Positions 8,409 through 17,926 are shown, counted from the stretch's first letter. The stretch: DNA of 56,879 nucleotides from an uncultured SAR86 cluster bacterium (GCA_902547295.1 CACCNJ010000008.1:1-56879), one strand, 5' to 3'. The notes: generated from the letters alone by a model not told the origin. Numbers and translations are program-made.

Positions 8409-9686
8409 ATGTTATTTTCAAAGCTACTATTACCTACTCTTAAGGATGCTCCCCAAGAAGCAGAAGTTGTGAGTCACAAATTAATGCTTCGTTCAGGAAT
8501 GATACGTAAAGTTGCTTCAGGTATCTATACTTGGCTACCACTAGGCTTAAAAGTTCTAAAAAAAGTTGAAAATATTGTAAGAGAAGAAATGGATAATTCT
8601 GGTGCTCAAGAGGTGTTTATGCCAATGGTTCAGCCAAGGGAATTATGGGAAGAAACAAAAAGATGGGAAAAAATGGGTCCTGAATTACTTAGAATCAAAG
8701 ATAGGCATGATAGAGATTTTTGTTTAGGTCCCACACACGAAGAAGTTATTACTGACATTATTAGGGATAATGTGAAAAGCTACAGAGAACTTCCATTAAA
8801 TATTTATCAGATTCAAACTAAATTTAGAGACGAGGTTAGACCTAGATATGGAATTATGCGGGGAAGAGAGTTTTTAATGAAAGATTCTTACAGCTTTAAT
8901 ATCGATGAGGAGTCTTTACAGGAAACATATTTAATTATGAGGGAGACTTACAAAAAAGTTCTTGAAAGAATAGGACTTGAATACAAAATTTCTGCTGCCG
9001 ACTCTGGAGCCATTGGTGGAGATAGTTCTGAGGAATTTCATGTGCTTGCTGAAAATGGTGAAGATACTATTGCCATAAGTGATTCATCTGAATTTGCAAT
9101 CAATACTGAGCTTCTTTTAAAAGATGGAGAAGATATAAGCACACTTGAAGGTAAGCCTTCTCCAGATGGCAATGGAACAATTCAAATAAGGAAAGGAATT
9201 GAGGTTGGTCATATTTTTAAACTTGGAAAGTTATATGCAGAATCAATGAAAACAAGTGTTCTGAATTCTGATGGAAATGCTTCAACATTATATATGGGCT
9301 GTTATGGAATTGGGGTTTCAAGACTTGTTGCAGCAGCAATTGAACAAAATCATGACGAAAAAGGTATTATTTGGCCTCATAGTATTGCACCCTTTGACAT
9401 AAATATTATTTCCATTGGATATGATAAGAATAAAGACATTGCTAAAGCATCAAAAGCTTTATACAAAGAACTTTCAGAAATGAATTATTCTGTTCTGCTA
9501 GATGATAGAAAAGATGGATACGGAGTAAAAATAAAAGATTCAGAACTCATAGGAATACCTCTCAATATTGTAATAGGTAAAAAATTTACTGAAAATAATG
9601 AAGTTGAGCTCATAGGAAGAAACGGCGAAATTTCATCAAACTCAATTGAAGATATTAAAACAATACTTGAGTTCTTTAAAAATTAA
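8409..9686 (+). CDS. proS: Prolyl-tRNA synthetase lacking the INS editing domain
   Basis: 425 aa. The N-terminal half follows the gamma/bacterial-type enzyme closely ([53 protein letters not shown]), and the C-terminal half resumes with [20 protein letters not shown] and motif 3 ([18 protein letters not shown]). Between residues about 230 and 250 the roughly 180-residue INS domain, which hydrolyses Ala-tRNA-Pro in E. coli (572 aa), is absent. The C-terminal anticodon-binding domain is present. No Shine-Dalgarno is seen; a TAAAAT hexamer lies eight bases before the ATG. Its stop interlocks with that of the convergent alpha-E gene. Confidence 0.95.
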   Translation: MLFSKLLLPTLKDAPQEAEVVSHKLMLRSGMIRKVASGIYTWLPLGLKVLKKVENIVREEMDNSGAQEVFMPMVQPRELWEETKRWEKMGPELLRIKDRHDRDFCLGPTHEEVITDIIRDNVKSYRELPLNIYQIQTKFRDEVRPRYGIMRGREFLMKDSYSFNIDEESLQETYLIMRETYKKVLERIGLEYKISAADSGAIGGDSSEEFHVLAENGEDTIAISDSSEFAINTELLLKDGEDISTLEGKPSPDGNGTIQIRKGIEVGHIFKLGKLYAESMKTSVLNSDGNASTLYMGCYGIGVSRLVAAAIEQNHDEKGIIWPHSIAPFDINIISIGYDKNKDIAKASKALYKELSEMNYSVLLDDRKDGYGVKIKDSELIGIPLNIVIGKKFTENNEVELIGRNGEISSNSIEDIKTILEFFKN

Positions 9687-10567
9687 TTAAAAAAATTTTC
9701 TTTTATAGTTTTGTCTAAATTTATTAACCCAAATTGGAAATCATCTAGGACCTTTAACATTTTCTTATCATTTTTATATAAATTTTCATTAGTAAAATCT
9801 TCTAATAGAATACTAATGTCTTTTTTGATAGAAGGAGATTTTGGCAAAAATCTCTGGACTTCTAAAAGTTTATTAACACAATACTTCAAGGATCTAGGAA
9901 ATAATTTTTCCATTATCATAAATCTAAGTACAATCTCTTGGTTAAGATTATCTTTATTGATCAATTTAAAGGATTCAAATCCATTGATCGACCTTAAAAC
10001 ACTACTCCATTGTAAATTTTGATAATATTTATTTACGTAATTTTCTTTCCTAAGAATTTGATCTTCAATTATTCTTGATAACATATCTGCTCTTTCAATA
10101 AATCTTCCTAGCTTGATGAAATTAAAAACATCATTCCTTTGCATCCCATCAGTAATAATTGCAAAAAATCTTTGAGAATTTCTAATTATTCTATAAAGAT
10201 CTTCGCTATGTGGCTTATGTTTGCTATTGAAATCTATATAAAGATTATTAAATTGCTCCCAGGCAGACTTTGGTAACATCGTCAGAAGGTATCTAGAATT
10301 CATCTTTGCCATTTCAATAGAGTATTTTATTGATGAGGGATTACTTTCATCCTGAATGAGAAAGTAATATACATTTTCTTTTGTGTTCTTTTTTTTAAAA
10401 TCATTAATATGTCCCGTTATTTTAATTAAATGCTTTAAATCATCTGATCCTTCATAGGGGATGTCTAGAAGTAAATCTGAGTTAACATTTATAAGTCTTG
10501 ATGTATTTTCAATTCTTTCGATATATCTTGAAAGCCAGTAGGTTTTTTCTGCAATACTTGCAAGCAT
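9683..10567 (-). CDS. Alpha-E domain protein (DUF403) of the Anbu/ATP-grasp island
   Basis: 294 aa, mainly alpha-helical. It opens with the family signature [20 protein letters not shown] and contains [17 protein letters not shown], both typical of the alpha-E domain (DUF403). Function is unproven; the family is regularly encoded with a circularly permuted ATP-grasp protein, a transglutaminase and the Anbu peptidase and is predicted to take part in peptide or amide-bond modification. It follows the ATP-grasp gene with one base between, so the two are surely cotranscribed. Confidence 0.93.
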   Translation of the reverse strand: MLASIAEKTYWLSRYIERIENTSRLINVNSDLLLDIPYEGSDDLKHLIKITGHINDFKKKNTKENVYYFLIQDESNPSSIKYSIEMAKMNSRYLLTMLPKSAWEQFNNLYIDFNSKHKPHSEDLYRIIRNSQRFFAIITDGMQRNDVFNFIKLGRFIERADMLSRIIEDQILRKENYVNKYYQNLQWSSVLRSINGFESFKLINKDNLNQEIVLRFMIMEKLFPRSLKYCVNKLLEVQRFLPKSPSIKKDISILLEDFTNENLYKNDKKMLKVLDDFQFGLINLDKTIKENFFN

Positions 10568-10568
10568 T

Positions 10569-12002
10569 TTAATTAACTATCCAGGTATCTTTACTCCCAC
10601 CACCTTGAGATGAATTTACAATGGTAGACCCTTTTTTAAGAGCGACTCTAGTTAAACCACCATTAGTCACAAAAGTATCATTGCCAGATAGAATAAATGG
10701 TCTTAGATCAATGTGTCGTGGTTGAATGGAAGTTTTGATTAAAGTAGGGCTAGTAGAAAGTTTAATTAGAGGTTGAGCTACAAAATTTCTTGGATTATCT
10801 ATTATTTTTTGTTTATATTCTTCTAATTCTTTCTTTGAAGCATTGGGTCCTATAAGAATCCCATATCCTCCAGACTCATTTACTGGTTTAAGGACAAGTT
10901 TTTTAATGTTGTCTAGTACGTATTTCTTATCTTTATCAAATGCGCATAAATAAGTTTTAACTTGGGAAAGTTTTGGTGTCTCATTTAAATAAAACTCTAT
11001 CATCTTTGGAACAAATGCGTATACAGCTTTATCATCAGCAACACCGGATCCCGGAGCATTTACAATAGCTACTTTTTTTTCTTTCCAAGAGTTAATCAAT
11101 CCAGGTAATCCAAGTGTTGAATCCTTAATCCATACATTTGGGTCTAGATAGTCATCATTTATCCTTCTATAGATTACATCAATTTTTTTCTTTCCTGATA
11201 TAGTTTTCATGTAGACATAATTATCATCAGATAAGCATAGGTCAGAGGATTCAACAAGAACAATTCCCATTTGTTGTGCTAGATACGCATGCTCAAAATA
11301 TGCAGAATTAAAAACACCTGGACTTAAAATAACAATTGTTTTTTTCTTATCTTTTGAATAACTTGCATCGGATAAACATTTATAGAGTTGAGAAGTATAA
11401 TCGTCTACTGGCGATACTTTATAATTGTTAAATAATTCTGTTACTACTTTCTTCATTACATTTCTATTTTCAAGCATATATGCAACACCTGAAGGAACCC
11501 TTAAATTATCCTCTAGAACATAAAACTTGCCTGTATGATCTTTAATAAGGTCAGTACCTGAAATATGTGCCCAAATTTTATTTTTGGGAATTACTCCTTT
11601 GCATTCCTCTAAAAAATTTGGTGAATCTAAAATTAAAGATTTTAGAATAGGATTTTTATTTAAAAATTCTTGTTTATGGTAGACATCATGAATGAATAAG
11701 TTTATTGCCATGATTCTTTGAATTAATCCTTCCTTTACTTTAATCCATTCTTTTTCTTTAATAATTCTGGGAATTAAGTCTAAAGGCCATTCTCTATCAA
11801 TTAACTTATTATCATCATAAACTCTAAATGTAACTCCCATTGTACGGATTATTGAGTCACGCACTTTGGCCAATAATTTTTTTTTGTTTGAACTTAAACT
11901 GTCAAAGAATTGAAATGATTTATGATAATCTTTACGAGGAGCATTCTTACTATTTAAGTATTCATCATAAAAAAAACTAGATTTATTTTTTTTTGTTTCC
12001 AT
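10569..12002 (-). CDS. Circularly permuted ATP-grasp type 2 protein (DUF404/DUF407)
   Basis: 477 aa from ATG 12002; a longer in-frame form would need a TTG at 12032 and adds residues unlike the family. Recognisable segments are WPLDLIPRII, DLIKDHTGKFYVLEDNLRVPSGVAYMLENR, VAIVNAPGSGVADDKAVYAF and LKPVNESGGYGILIGP, the last being the ATP-binding region. ATP-grasp enzymes join a carboxylate to an amine with ATP. The substrate is unknown; the gene neighbourhood (alpha-E, Anbu) suggests a peptide-ligation step coupled to a proteasome-like peptidase. It faces the Anbu gene across a 190-bp divergent spacer. Confidence 0.93.
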   Translation of the reverse strand: METKKNKSSFFYDEYLNSKNAPRKDYHKSFQFFDSLSSNKKKLLAKVRDSIIRTMGVTFRVYDDNKLIDREWPLDLIPRIIKEKEWIKVKEGLIQRIMAINLFIHDVYHKQEFLNKNPILKSLILDSPNFLEECKGVIPKNKIWAHISGTDLIKDHTGKFYVLEDNLRVPSGVAYMLENRNVMKKVVTELFNNYKVSPVDDYTSQLYKCLSDASYSKDKKKTIVILSPGVFNSAYFEHAYLAQQMGIVLVESSDLCLSDDNYVYMKTISGKKKIDVIYRRINDDYLDPNVWIKDSTLGLPGLINSWKEKKVAIVNAPGSGVADDKAVYAFVPKMIEFYLNETPKLSQVKTYLCAFDKDKKYVLDNIKKLVLKPVNESGGYGILIGPNASKKELEEYKQKIIDNPRNFVAQPLIKLSTSPTLIKTSIQPRHIDLRPFILSGNDTFVTNGGLTRVALKKGSTIVNSSQGGGSKDTWIVN

Positions 12003-12053
12003 ATTACTCGATACCAATTGATAGCAAGACAAAGCATAGTAATATGTTCCATC

Positions 12054-12103
12054 GGTTCAAACTAACTTCTGTCTTTTATCAAAGATGAACCAGAAACTAA
12101 CTT
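12054..12103. repeat. Paired repeat in the ATP-grasp/Anbu divergent spacer
   Basis: AAACTAACTT occurs at 12059-12068 and again at 12094-12103, offset 35 bp. Each copy is preceded by a hexamer of an inverted repeat: GGTTCA at 12054-12059 and TGAACC at 12086-12091. The 190-bp spacer is otherwise AT-rich without a clear promoter. The arrangement looks like an operator or RNA hairpin for this divergent locus, but that is inference. Confidence 0.4.
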
Positions 12104-12192
12104 TAACAAATAGAAATAATAAAGATAATTATTATTATGTATTTTTTTATTATATAAATATAGAATATTCCATTCTAATAATTTTTTTTAAT

Positions 12193-12915
12193 ATGACATA
12201 TTGTGTGGGAATGAAAATGGACGATGGCATTGTTATGGTGTCAGACTCAAGAACAAATGCAGGATTAGATAATGTTTCCACTTACAAAAAAATGTTTACT
12301 TACTCGGTTGGCGATAGGTCAATAATTATTATCACTTCTGGTAATTTATCAACATCTCAGCATGTATATAAAACTCTTGAAAATGATATAAATTCATCAA
12401 ATCCTAAAAATAGTTTAAATCTCTGTAAAAACTTTGATGAAATTGCAAATTATGTTGGTGAAATATCACTAAATCATTCCAAAACTGATGGTATTTCGAT
12501 CAATACACATCTAGGTTCTAACTTTATAATTGGTGGTCAAATTAGCGGGCAAGAGCATGCTCTTATGATGGTTTACCCAGTTGGGAATTATATTCGTGCC
12601 TCTGAGATTAAACCCTTTTTTCAACTAGGTGAAACAAAATATGGGAAACCTATACTAGATAGACTTATTAGAAACGAAACCTCTTTAGGTGATGCGGCAA
12701 GATGTGCTTTGGTCTCGTTTGACTCAACAATGAAAAGTGATCTTACTGTTGGGCCACCTATTGACCTAGTAGTGTATAAGAAAGATTCTATTCAAATTTC
12801 ACTAGAGGAACACCTTCAATTTAAAACACCATTTTTTTCAGATCTTTCCAGTAAGTGGTCAGAGGGTTTAAGAAATCTATTTAAAGAATTACCCAAATTT
12901 GATTGGGAAAAATAA
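12193..12915 (+). CDS. Anbu-type bacterial proteasome-like peptidase
   Basis: 240 aa. I start at ATG 12193, because it gives the family N-terminus MTYCVGMKMDDGIVMVSDSRTNAG; the upstream in-frame ATG (12085) would add 36 AT-rich, non-conserved residues. Removal of Met would expose Thr2 as the N-terminal nucleophile of this Ntn-hydrolase, related to HslV and the proteasome beta subunit. Conserved FIIGGQISG and FQLGETKYGKPILDR segments are present. Anbu assembles into an open-ring particle in studied species; its natural substrate is unknown. Six bases separate it from the secreted hydrolase gene, so the two form an operon. Confidence 0.94.
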   Translation: MTYCVGMKMDDGIVMVSDSRTNAGLDNVSTYKKMFTYSVGDRSIIIITSGNLSTSQHVYKTLENDINSSNPKNSLNLCKNFDEIANYVGEISLNHSKTDGISINTHLGSNFIIGGQISGQEHALMMVYPVGNYIRASEIKPFFQLGETKYGKPILDRLIRNETSLGDAARCALVSFDSTMKSDLTVGPPIDLVVYKKDSIQISLEEHLQFKTPFFSDLSSKWSEGLRNLFKELPKFDWEK

Positions 12916-12921
12916 ATCTTA

Positions 12922-13854
12922 ATGAAGTTTATAAATTTTTTAATCATATCAATGGTTAGCTTTCAATCTTTTAGTACCGAATTATCAATCGGCTCAATTG
13001 AAGAAATTTATCTGAAAAGTGGAACTAATGAACGAAGAATTCAAATTTACTATCCTTACTCAAAAAATGTCAATAATAAGACAAAGTTCATTATTATGAA
13101 TGATGGTGAGGAGTTATTTTCAGAGAATGATTCTTGGAATGGAAAGGCATGGAATATTGATGAAACATTCAAAGAATTAAAAACTCAAAAAGAAAATCTT
13201 AACCTTGTAATTATTGCAATCGATAGTGCTAAGAGAATTAATGGGAATATTTTGGATGAAACAAGGAGGTACGCAGAATACTTTCCAAAAGAATCCATAA
13301 AATATATAGATGGAAATTTGAAAAGATCGATTTATTCTAATTTTATTGATTCTCAAAAATTTAATTATCAAGATTTTGTTATTAATAAAGTTATTCCCTC
13401 TATCGAGAAAAAATTTGATACAAAGCTTAATAAGGATAACCTCGGCATTATTGGTGCAAGTATGGGTGGGCTCTCCGCTTTAAATATGTCAATTGAAAAT
13501 CCTGAAATCTTTGGATTTGTTGGCTGCATTTCTACACACTGGGTTGGAATAAAAATAAGTGAATATTTAATTCTTCCGTTTAGAATGAAAATCAGTGGTG
13601 ATGAATCTACCACCAAAGCTATTAAGAAATATATTAAAGATAATGTAAGTAAGTTATCTTCACAAAAACTATATTTTGATCATGGAACAGTTGGCTTAGA
13701 CTCACTTTATGAGAACCCACAAAATGAAATAAATAAAATTCTGTTAGGCTCTCAAATAAATTTTATATATGAGGTACACCCAAATCACGACCACGAACCA
13801 AAATTTTTTGGACAAAGGTTTAAAAATATACTTTTAAACTTTACTGATAATTAA
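12922..13854 (+). CDS. Secreted alpha/beta hydrolase (esterase D / enterochelin-esterase-like)
   Basis: 310 aa. Signal peptide at about 1-18 (cleavage near FST/ELS). The nucleophile elbow GASMGGLSALNM (Ser near 178) and a C-terminal histidine in HPNHDHEPKFF fit the PF00756-type esterase fold; the oxyanion region is IIMNDGEELF. Members hydrolyse esters ranging from siderophores to acyl-glycerides, so the substrate is open. It directly follows Anbu in one operon, replacing the transglutaminase commonly found in such islands. The stop overlaps that of the convergent thiolase by four bases. Confidence 0.85.
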   Translation: MKFINFLIISMVSFQSFSTELSIGSIEEIYLKSGTNERRIQIYYPYSKNVNNKTKFIIMNDGEELFSENDSWNGKAWNIDETFKELKTQKENLNLVIIAIDSAKRINGNILDETRRYAEYFPKESIKYIDGNLKRSIYSNFIDSQKFNYQDFVINKVIPSIEKKFDTKLNKDNLGIIGASMGGLSALNMSIENPEIFGFVGCISTHWVGIKISEYLILPFRMKISGDESTTKAIKKYIKDNVSKLSSQKLYFDHGTVGLDSLYENPQNEINKILLGSQINFIYEVHPNHDHEPKFFGQRFKNILLNFTDN

Positions 13855-15032
13855 GCAATTCGTTTTATTATTGTTGCGTTTGCTGTACCACCACCTTCAC
13901 AAATGGCTTGAAGAGCATAATTTCCTTCTCTTCTTTCTAATTCATGTAGCATAGTAGTCATTAGCTTTGCCCCTGTTGCACCAAGAGGATGTCCGAGCGC
14001 CATTGCACCACCATTGACATTTAATTTGCTTCTATCTGCCTTTAGTTCTTCAGCCCATGCTAGAGGAACTGGAGCAAATGCTTCATTGACTTCATATATA
14101 TCCATATCATCAATGCTGAGTTTAGCAATATCTAAAGCCTTATGAGATGCGGGTATTGGACCAGTCAACATAAATACAGGATCATCTCCAACAACAGAAA
14201 TAGATACTATTTCTGCCCTTGGGTTAGATTTGATCTTTTTTAGTCCTGCGTCATTGCAAATAAGAACAGCTGCAGCTCCATCTGTGATTTGACTGGCATT
14301 ACCAGCGGTAATTTTGCCACCTTCAGTTACTGGGTTCAATCCTGCTAATTTATCAAGACTAGCATCAAATCTAATACCTTCATCTGCCATTACTAAATCG
14401 TTAATGCCTTCAGCATTTTTACCTTCGACAGGTAGAATTTCTTTATCAAAATATTTTGATTCTGATGCTTGAGCTGCCTTTTGATGACTTTCCAAAGCAA
14501 ATTGATCTAGATCTTCACGAGAAAGATTCCATTTATCAGCTACTAGTTCTGCGCCTGTAAATTGAGAGAAAAATATATCTGGGTATCTTTCTTTCATTCC
14601 TTCAGAATCAAACGGTAGCCCGTGTCCTGCATTATATCCATCTGTAACTGCTGCACCGATAGGTACCATAGACATTACTTCAACACCTCCACCAATAACA
14701 ATATCTTGAGTACCAGACATTACAGCCTGAATTGCAAAGTGAATTGCTTGTTGAGATGAACCACATTGTCTATCAACAGAAGTTCCAGGAACAGATTCAG
14801 GAAAAGACGAAGACAAGACTGCATTTCTAGCTACGTTTCCTGATTGTGCCCCAACCTGATCAACACAGCCAAAAATTACATCGTCTACAAGCACAGGATC
14901 AATATCTAATCTCGTTACTAGTTCATCTAGAACCCTTGCTCCAAGATCAGCCGGGTGCCATAGACTCAATCTTCCATCTCTTTTACCACCAGCTGTTCTT
15001 ACTGCTTCAACAATATATGCTTTCTCTGCCAT
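13851..15032 (-). CDS. Acetyl-CoA acyltransferase (thiolase)
   Basis: 393 aa, standard thiolase length. Active-site cysteine C90 in SVDRQCGSSQQA, the GHPLGATGA histidine loop near 346, and the second catalytic cysteine in ICEGGGTANATII near the C-terminus are all present. It condenses acyl-CoAs or cleaves 3-ketoacyl-CoAs; whether it works in beta-oxidation or in biosynthesis cannot be told without its partner genes, none of which are here. Its AGGA ribosome site (15040-15043) lies inside the 3' arm of the recA terminator hairpin, seven T residues before the ATG. Confidence 0.94.
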   Translation of the reverse strand: MAEKAYIVEAVRTAGGKRDGRLSLWHPADLGARVLDELVTRLDIDPVLVDDVIFGCVDQVGAQSGNVARNAVLSSSFPESVPGTSVDRQCGSSQQAIHFAIQAVMSGTQDIVIGGGVEVMSMVPIGAAVTDGYNAGHGLPFDSEGMKERYPDIFFSQFTGAELVADKWNLSREDLDQFALESHQKAAQASESKYFDKEILPVEGKNAEGINDLVMADEGIRFDASLDKLAGLNPVTEGGKITAGNASQITDGAAAVLICNDAGLKKIKSNPRAEIVSISVVGDDPVFMLTGPIPASHKALDIAKLSIDDMDIYEVNEAFAPVPLAWAEELKADRSKLNVNGGAMALGHPLGATGAKLMTTMLHELERREGNYALQAICEGGGTANATIIKRIA

Positions 15033-15066
15033 AAAAAAATCCTACTAAAATTAATTAATAGGATTT
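15033..15066 (-). terminator. Rho-independent terminator of recA overlapping the thiolase ribosome site
   Basis: Perfect 8-bp inverted repeat AAATCCTA (15066-15059 on the minus strand) and TAGGATTT (15044-15037) with a 14-nt loop, followed by seven T residues (15039-15033). It begins 14 bases after the recA stop. The 3' arm contains the AGGA that would serve as ribosome site of the thiolase gene immediately downstream. Confidence 0.8.
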
Positions 15067-15080
15067 ATTGTATCAAAAAT

Positions 15081-16088
15081 TTATTTAGATTTACTTGAAA
15101 TGTAAGAAGATCTTATTTCTTTTACAAGTTTGTCTCTAACTTTTGCATTTTCTTTTAGGAAAGTACTAGCTTTTACCTTACCTTGTCCAATACTCTCACC
15201 ATCTAATTTATAAAAAGCACCTGATTTATCAACCAAACCAAGTTTGTGACCAAAGTCTAATATTTCACCTTCCTGGTTGATTCCTTGTCCATACATAATC
15301 TGGAACTCTGCTTGTTTAAAAGGAGGAGATACTTTGTTTTTGACAACTTTAACTCTTGTTTCGTTACCCATTACTTCGTCTCCCTCTTTTACAGAACCAA
15401 TTCTTCTAATATCTAATCTTACTGAAGAATAGAACTTTAAAGCATTACCACCAGTAGTTGTTTCAGGACTGCCAAACATAACACCAATTTTCATTCTTAT
15501 TTGATTAATAAAAACAACAGTGGCGCCAGACCTTTGAATGTTACCTGTAATTTTTCTAAGGGCTTGTGACATTAATCTAGCTTGAAGGCCAACATGATGG
15601 TCTCCCATCTCTCCTTCAATTTCTGCTCTTGGAACCAATGCTGCAACGGAATCGATAATTACCAAATCTACGCTCTTAGATTTGACTAACATATCTGCAA
15701 CTTCTAATGCCTGTTCTCCAGTATCAGGTTGTGACAATAGCAATTCATCTACATTGACACCTAATTTTTCAGCATATTGTGGGTCTAAAGCATGTTCAGC
15801 ATCAATAAAGGCACAAGTTCCTCCTTCTTTTTGACATTGAGCAATTATTTGAAGTGTCAGGGTAGTTTTACCAGAAGACTCAGGTCCATAAATTTCTGTA
15901 ACTCTCCCTTTTGGAATTCCTCCTATTCCAAGTGCAATATCAAGACCAAGTGATCCTGTTGAAATTGAGGGGATATCAAGATTTTCTCGATCGCCCATTC
16001 TCATTACTGTTCCTTTACCAAAATGATCGTCAATACTTGCAATAGTATCTTTTAATGATTTTGAAGTAGTATCTTTCGATTTAGGCAT
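15081..16088 (-). CDS. recA: RecA recombinase
   Basis: 335 aa. Walker A GPESSGKT at 68-75, Walker [11 protein letters not shown], the L1/L2 DNA-binding loops (loop 2 around [18 protein letters not shown]) and MAW/QIRMKIG region are intact. RecA polymerises on single-stranded DNA for homologous recombination and triggers LexA self-cleavage. The acidic C-terminal tail of E. coli (353 aa) is missing; the end is basic. AAGGAG lies six bases before the ATG, with a consensus LexA box just upstream. Confidence 0.99.
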   Translation of the reverse strand: MPKSKDTTSKSLKDTIASIDDHFGKGTVMRMGDRENLDIPSISTGSLGLDIALGIGGIPKGRVTEIYGPESSGKTTLTLQIIAQCQKEGGTCAFIDAEHALDPQYAEKLGVNVDELLLSQPDTGEQALEVADMLVKSKSVDLVIIDSVAALVPRAEIEGEMGDHHVGLQARLMSQALRKITGNIQRSGATVVFINQIRMKIGVMFGSPETTTGGNALKFYSSVRLDIRRIGSVKEGDEVMGNETRVKVVKNKVSPPFKQAEFQIMYGQGINQEGEILDFGHKLGLVDKSGAFYKLDGESIGQGKVKASTFLKENAKVRDKLVKEIRSSYISSKSK

Positions 16089-16104
16089 AATTAACTCCTT
16101 AATT

Positions 16105-16124
16105 TACTGTATATTTATACAGTA
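16105..16124. promoter_or_regulatory. LexA (SOS) box controlling recA
   Basis: TACTGTATATTTATACAGTA is an almost perfect palindrome matching the gammaproteobacterial SOS box CTGT-N8-ACAG with TA flanks. It lies 17-36 bases upstream of the recA ATG, placed to cover the promoter. It implies a working LexA elsewhere in the genome. The fdxA start is on the far side (16206). Confidence 0.93.
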
Positions 16125-16205
16125 TATAGTATTTTTCTATTTTTTTAAACAGTTTTGTGTAAATTTAAAAATTAGTAAGCTAAAATTCAGTCTTCTCAAC
16201 TAATT

Positions 16206-16523
16206 ATGACATACGTAGTAACAGAATCATGCATTAAATGTAAATACACTGATTGTGTTGAAGTATGTCCTGTTGATTGTTTTTACGAAGGTCCAGAATT
16301 CCTTGTCATACATCCAGATGAATGCATTGACTGTGGTTTATGCGAGCCTGAATGCCCTATTGAAGCTATTTATGCAGATGACGAATTACCGTCAGATCAA
16401 ATAGAATTCATAGAGATCAATCTCAGGCTTTCTGAAGTTTATGAAAATATAACAGAAGCGAAAGAACCATTACCAGAGGCTGAGAAATATAAAGATATTA
16501 AAGGTAAAAAGGAATTTTTATAA
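16206..16523 (+). CDS. fdxA: FdxA-type 7Fe-8S ferredoxin
   Basis: 105 aa. N-terminal cysteine set C9, C12, C17, C21 and second set C39, C42, C45, C49 ([12 protein letters not shown]) match the 3Fe-4S plus 4Fe-4S ferredoxin of the Azotobacter FdI/FdxA family, including the typical start [26 protein letters not shown]. It is a low-potential electron carrier. No Shine-Dalgarno is seen; TAAAAT at 16181-16186 could be a -10 element. It is divergent from recA, and its stop interlocks with that of the convergent popT gene. Confidence 0.96.
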   Translation: MTYVVTESCIKCKYTDCVEVCPVDCFYEGPEFLVIHPDECIDCGLCEPECPIEAIYADDELPSDQIEFIEINLRLSEVYENITEAKEPLPEAEKYKDIKGKKEFL

Positions 16524-17249
16524 AAGAAGATTAACTATTTCTGCAAGATCCAATAACCCAGCAGAAAAAATTAATCCACCAAAAAATATTAGCATTGATT
16601 TTCCATATTTCTCATATGCTTTATTAATAATCCTGGGCATAATTATTAAAGCTATTAACATTCCAATAGCAAAAGGAAGTAATACATCAATATTAAGATT
16701 CGATATACTGCCAATAATATAAGGATAAATACCAACGGCTAACAAAAATGCGCTGCCAGATATTCCTGGAAAAAGTAAAAATGTGCATGCAAAAAAACCA
16801 AATATAATTTGCGCACCTACAGAGGGTGTAAATGGACCATCAGGTGGATATGATCCGGTTATGTAAAAGCCACTTAGCAAAAAACCAATAAAAATTGCAA
16901 GAAAAACATTTAAGTAAAAAGTTTTGCCTTTATTAATATTTTCTTTTAAGTAAGTATTTATTAACAAAAAAATGCCGTATCCAATCATTATAAAAGCTAT
17001 AAAAATGTTAAATGTTTGAGTAAAGTTCGTGTATAAGAAGTTAACAAGCGAAGAAAATAAAAATACACTTAATACCATCCCAACAAATAATGGAATAATT
17101 AAATTTAAATCTCTAAATTTCGTCAAAAAATTTAGAATCTTTTCATAGACTCCAAACATTAATGCTACAGTCGCACCAGATATACCTGGTAACAATTCAG
17201 ATATGCCAATAAAGACACCTGCTGTAAAGTATTTAAGTTGATCTTTCAT
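16518..17249 (-). CDS. popT: DUF368 / PopT-type polyprenyl-phosphate transporter
   Basis: 243 aa, polytopic. Two internally repeated re-entrant motifs, [22 protein letters not shown] near the N-terminus and [22 protein letters not shown] in the second half, define the DUF368 family. Members (PopT) return undecaprenyl phosphate, the lipid carrier of wall precursors, to the cytoplasmic face of the membrane. It is the last gene of the long minus-strand run that also encodes mraY and murG, which use that carrier; ATGA overlap with pcm implies coupling. The gene name is by family, not by close homology. Confidence 0.9.
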   Translation of the reverse strand: MKDQLKYFTAGVFIGISELLPGISGATVALMFGVYEKILNFLTKFRDLNLIIPLFVGMVLSVFLFSSLVNFLYTNFTQTFNIFIAFIMIGYGIFLLINTYLKENINKGKTFYLNVFLAIFIGFLLSGFYITGSYPPDGPFTPSVGAQIIFGFFACTFLLFPGISGSAFLLAVGIYPYIIGSISNLNIDVLLPFAIGMLIALIIMPRIINKAYEKYGKSMLIFFGGLIFSAGLLDLAEIVNLLL

Positions 17250-17926
17250 ACATCATTTCCATCTTCTGATTTTCCTGCAAGCATTGGAACAAATGATACA
17301 TCATCAAATTCTTCTTCATTTATTTCATCATTATTGATTTTAGTTATAACATTCAATTTCTGAGAAGCCCCACCAACGGGAATTACTAGCTTTGCATCAT
17401 TACTTAAAACAGAAACTAAATCGTTAGGATACTCTCTTGGAGCAGCAGCACATAAAATACCATCATATTTTTTTTCTTTTTCCCAATCTTGATATCCATC
17501 ACCATGCCTAAATAACACATTATTAATTTTTAATTGAGATAAATTCTCTTTTGATTTTTGAACAAGTGGTTTTATTCGCTCAATTGCATCAACATTTTCA
17601 CTAAAAAAAGATAGTACTGCTGATTGATATCCACAACCTGATCCAAGTTCAAGTAGATTTTCAAATATTTTGCCTCTCGAATTTGTATGAGAAATTAATA
17701 ATTCAGTCATTCTTGCAACTATATATGGCTGAGAAATTGTTTGCTTATAACCAATAGTCAATGATCTATTTTCATAGGCTCTCGACCAAAGAGCTTCGTC
17801 AAGAAAAATATGTCTTGGCACTTGTGAAATCGCATCGAGAACTCTGAAATCTTTTATCCCTAAATCCAGAAGTGTTTCAATCATTTCCTCTCTAACCCTT
17901 CTAAAAGTAAATCCAGAGTTACTCAT
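17246..17926 (-). CDS. pcm: Protein-L-isoaspartate O-methyltransferase
   Basis: 226 aa. SAM-binding motif LELGSGCGYQSAVL, the substrate loop SQPYIVARMTELL and the post-motif GILCAAAPREYP identify Pcm. It repairs isoaspartyl residues in aged proteins. It overlaps surE by eight bases; surE-pcm is a classic gammaproteobacterial pair, but the nlpD-rpoS genes that usually follow pcm are absent here and popT follows instead. Confidence 0.96.
   Translation of the reverse strand: MSNSGFTFRRVREEMIETLLDLGIKDFRVLDAISQVPRHIFLDEALWSRAYENRSLTIGYKQTISQPYIVARMTELLISHTNSRGKIFENLLELGSGCGYQSAVLSFFSENVDAIERIKPLVQKSKENLSQLKINNVLFRHGDGYQDWEKEKKYDGILCAAAPREYPNDLVSVLSNDAKLVIPVGGASQKLNVITKINNDEINEEEFDDVSFVPMLAGKSEDGNDV

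Noticed and set aside
12085-12192. 36-residue N-terminal extension of Anbu
   Set aside because: It would bury the Thr nucleophile and is low-complexity AT-rich sequence.
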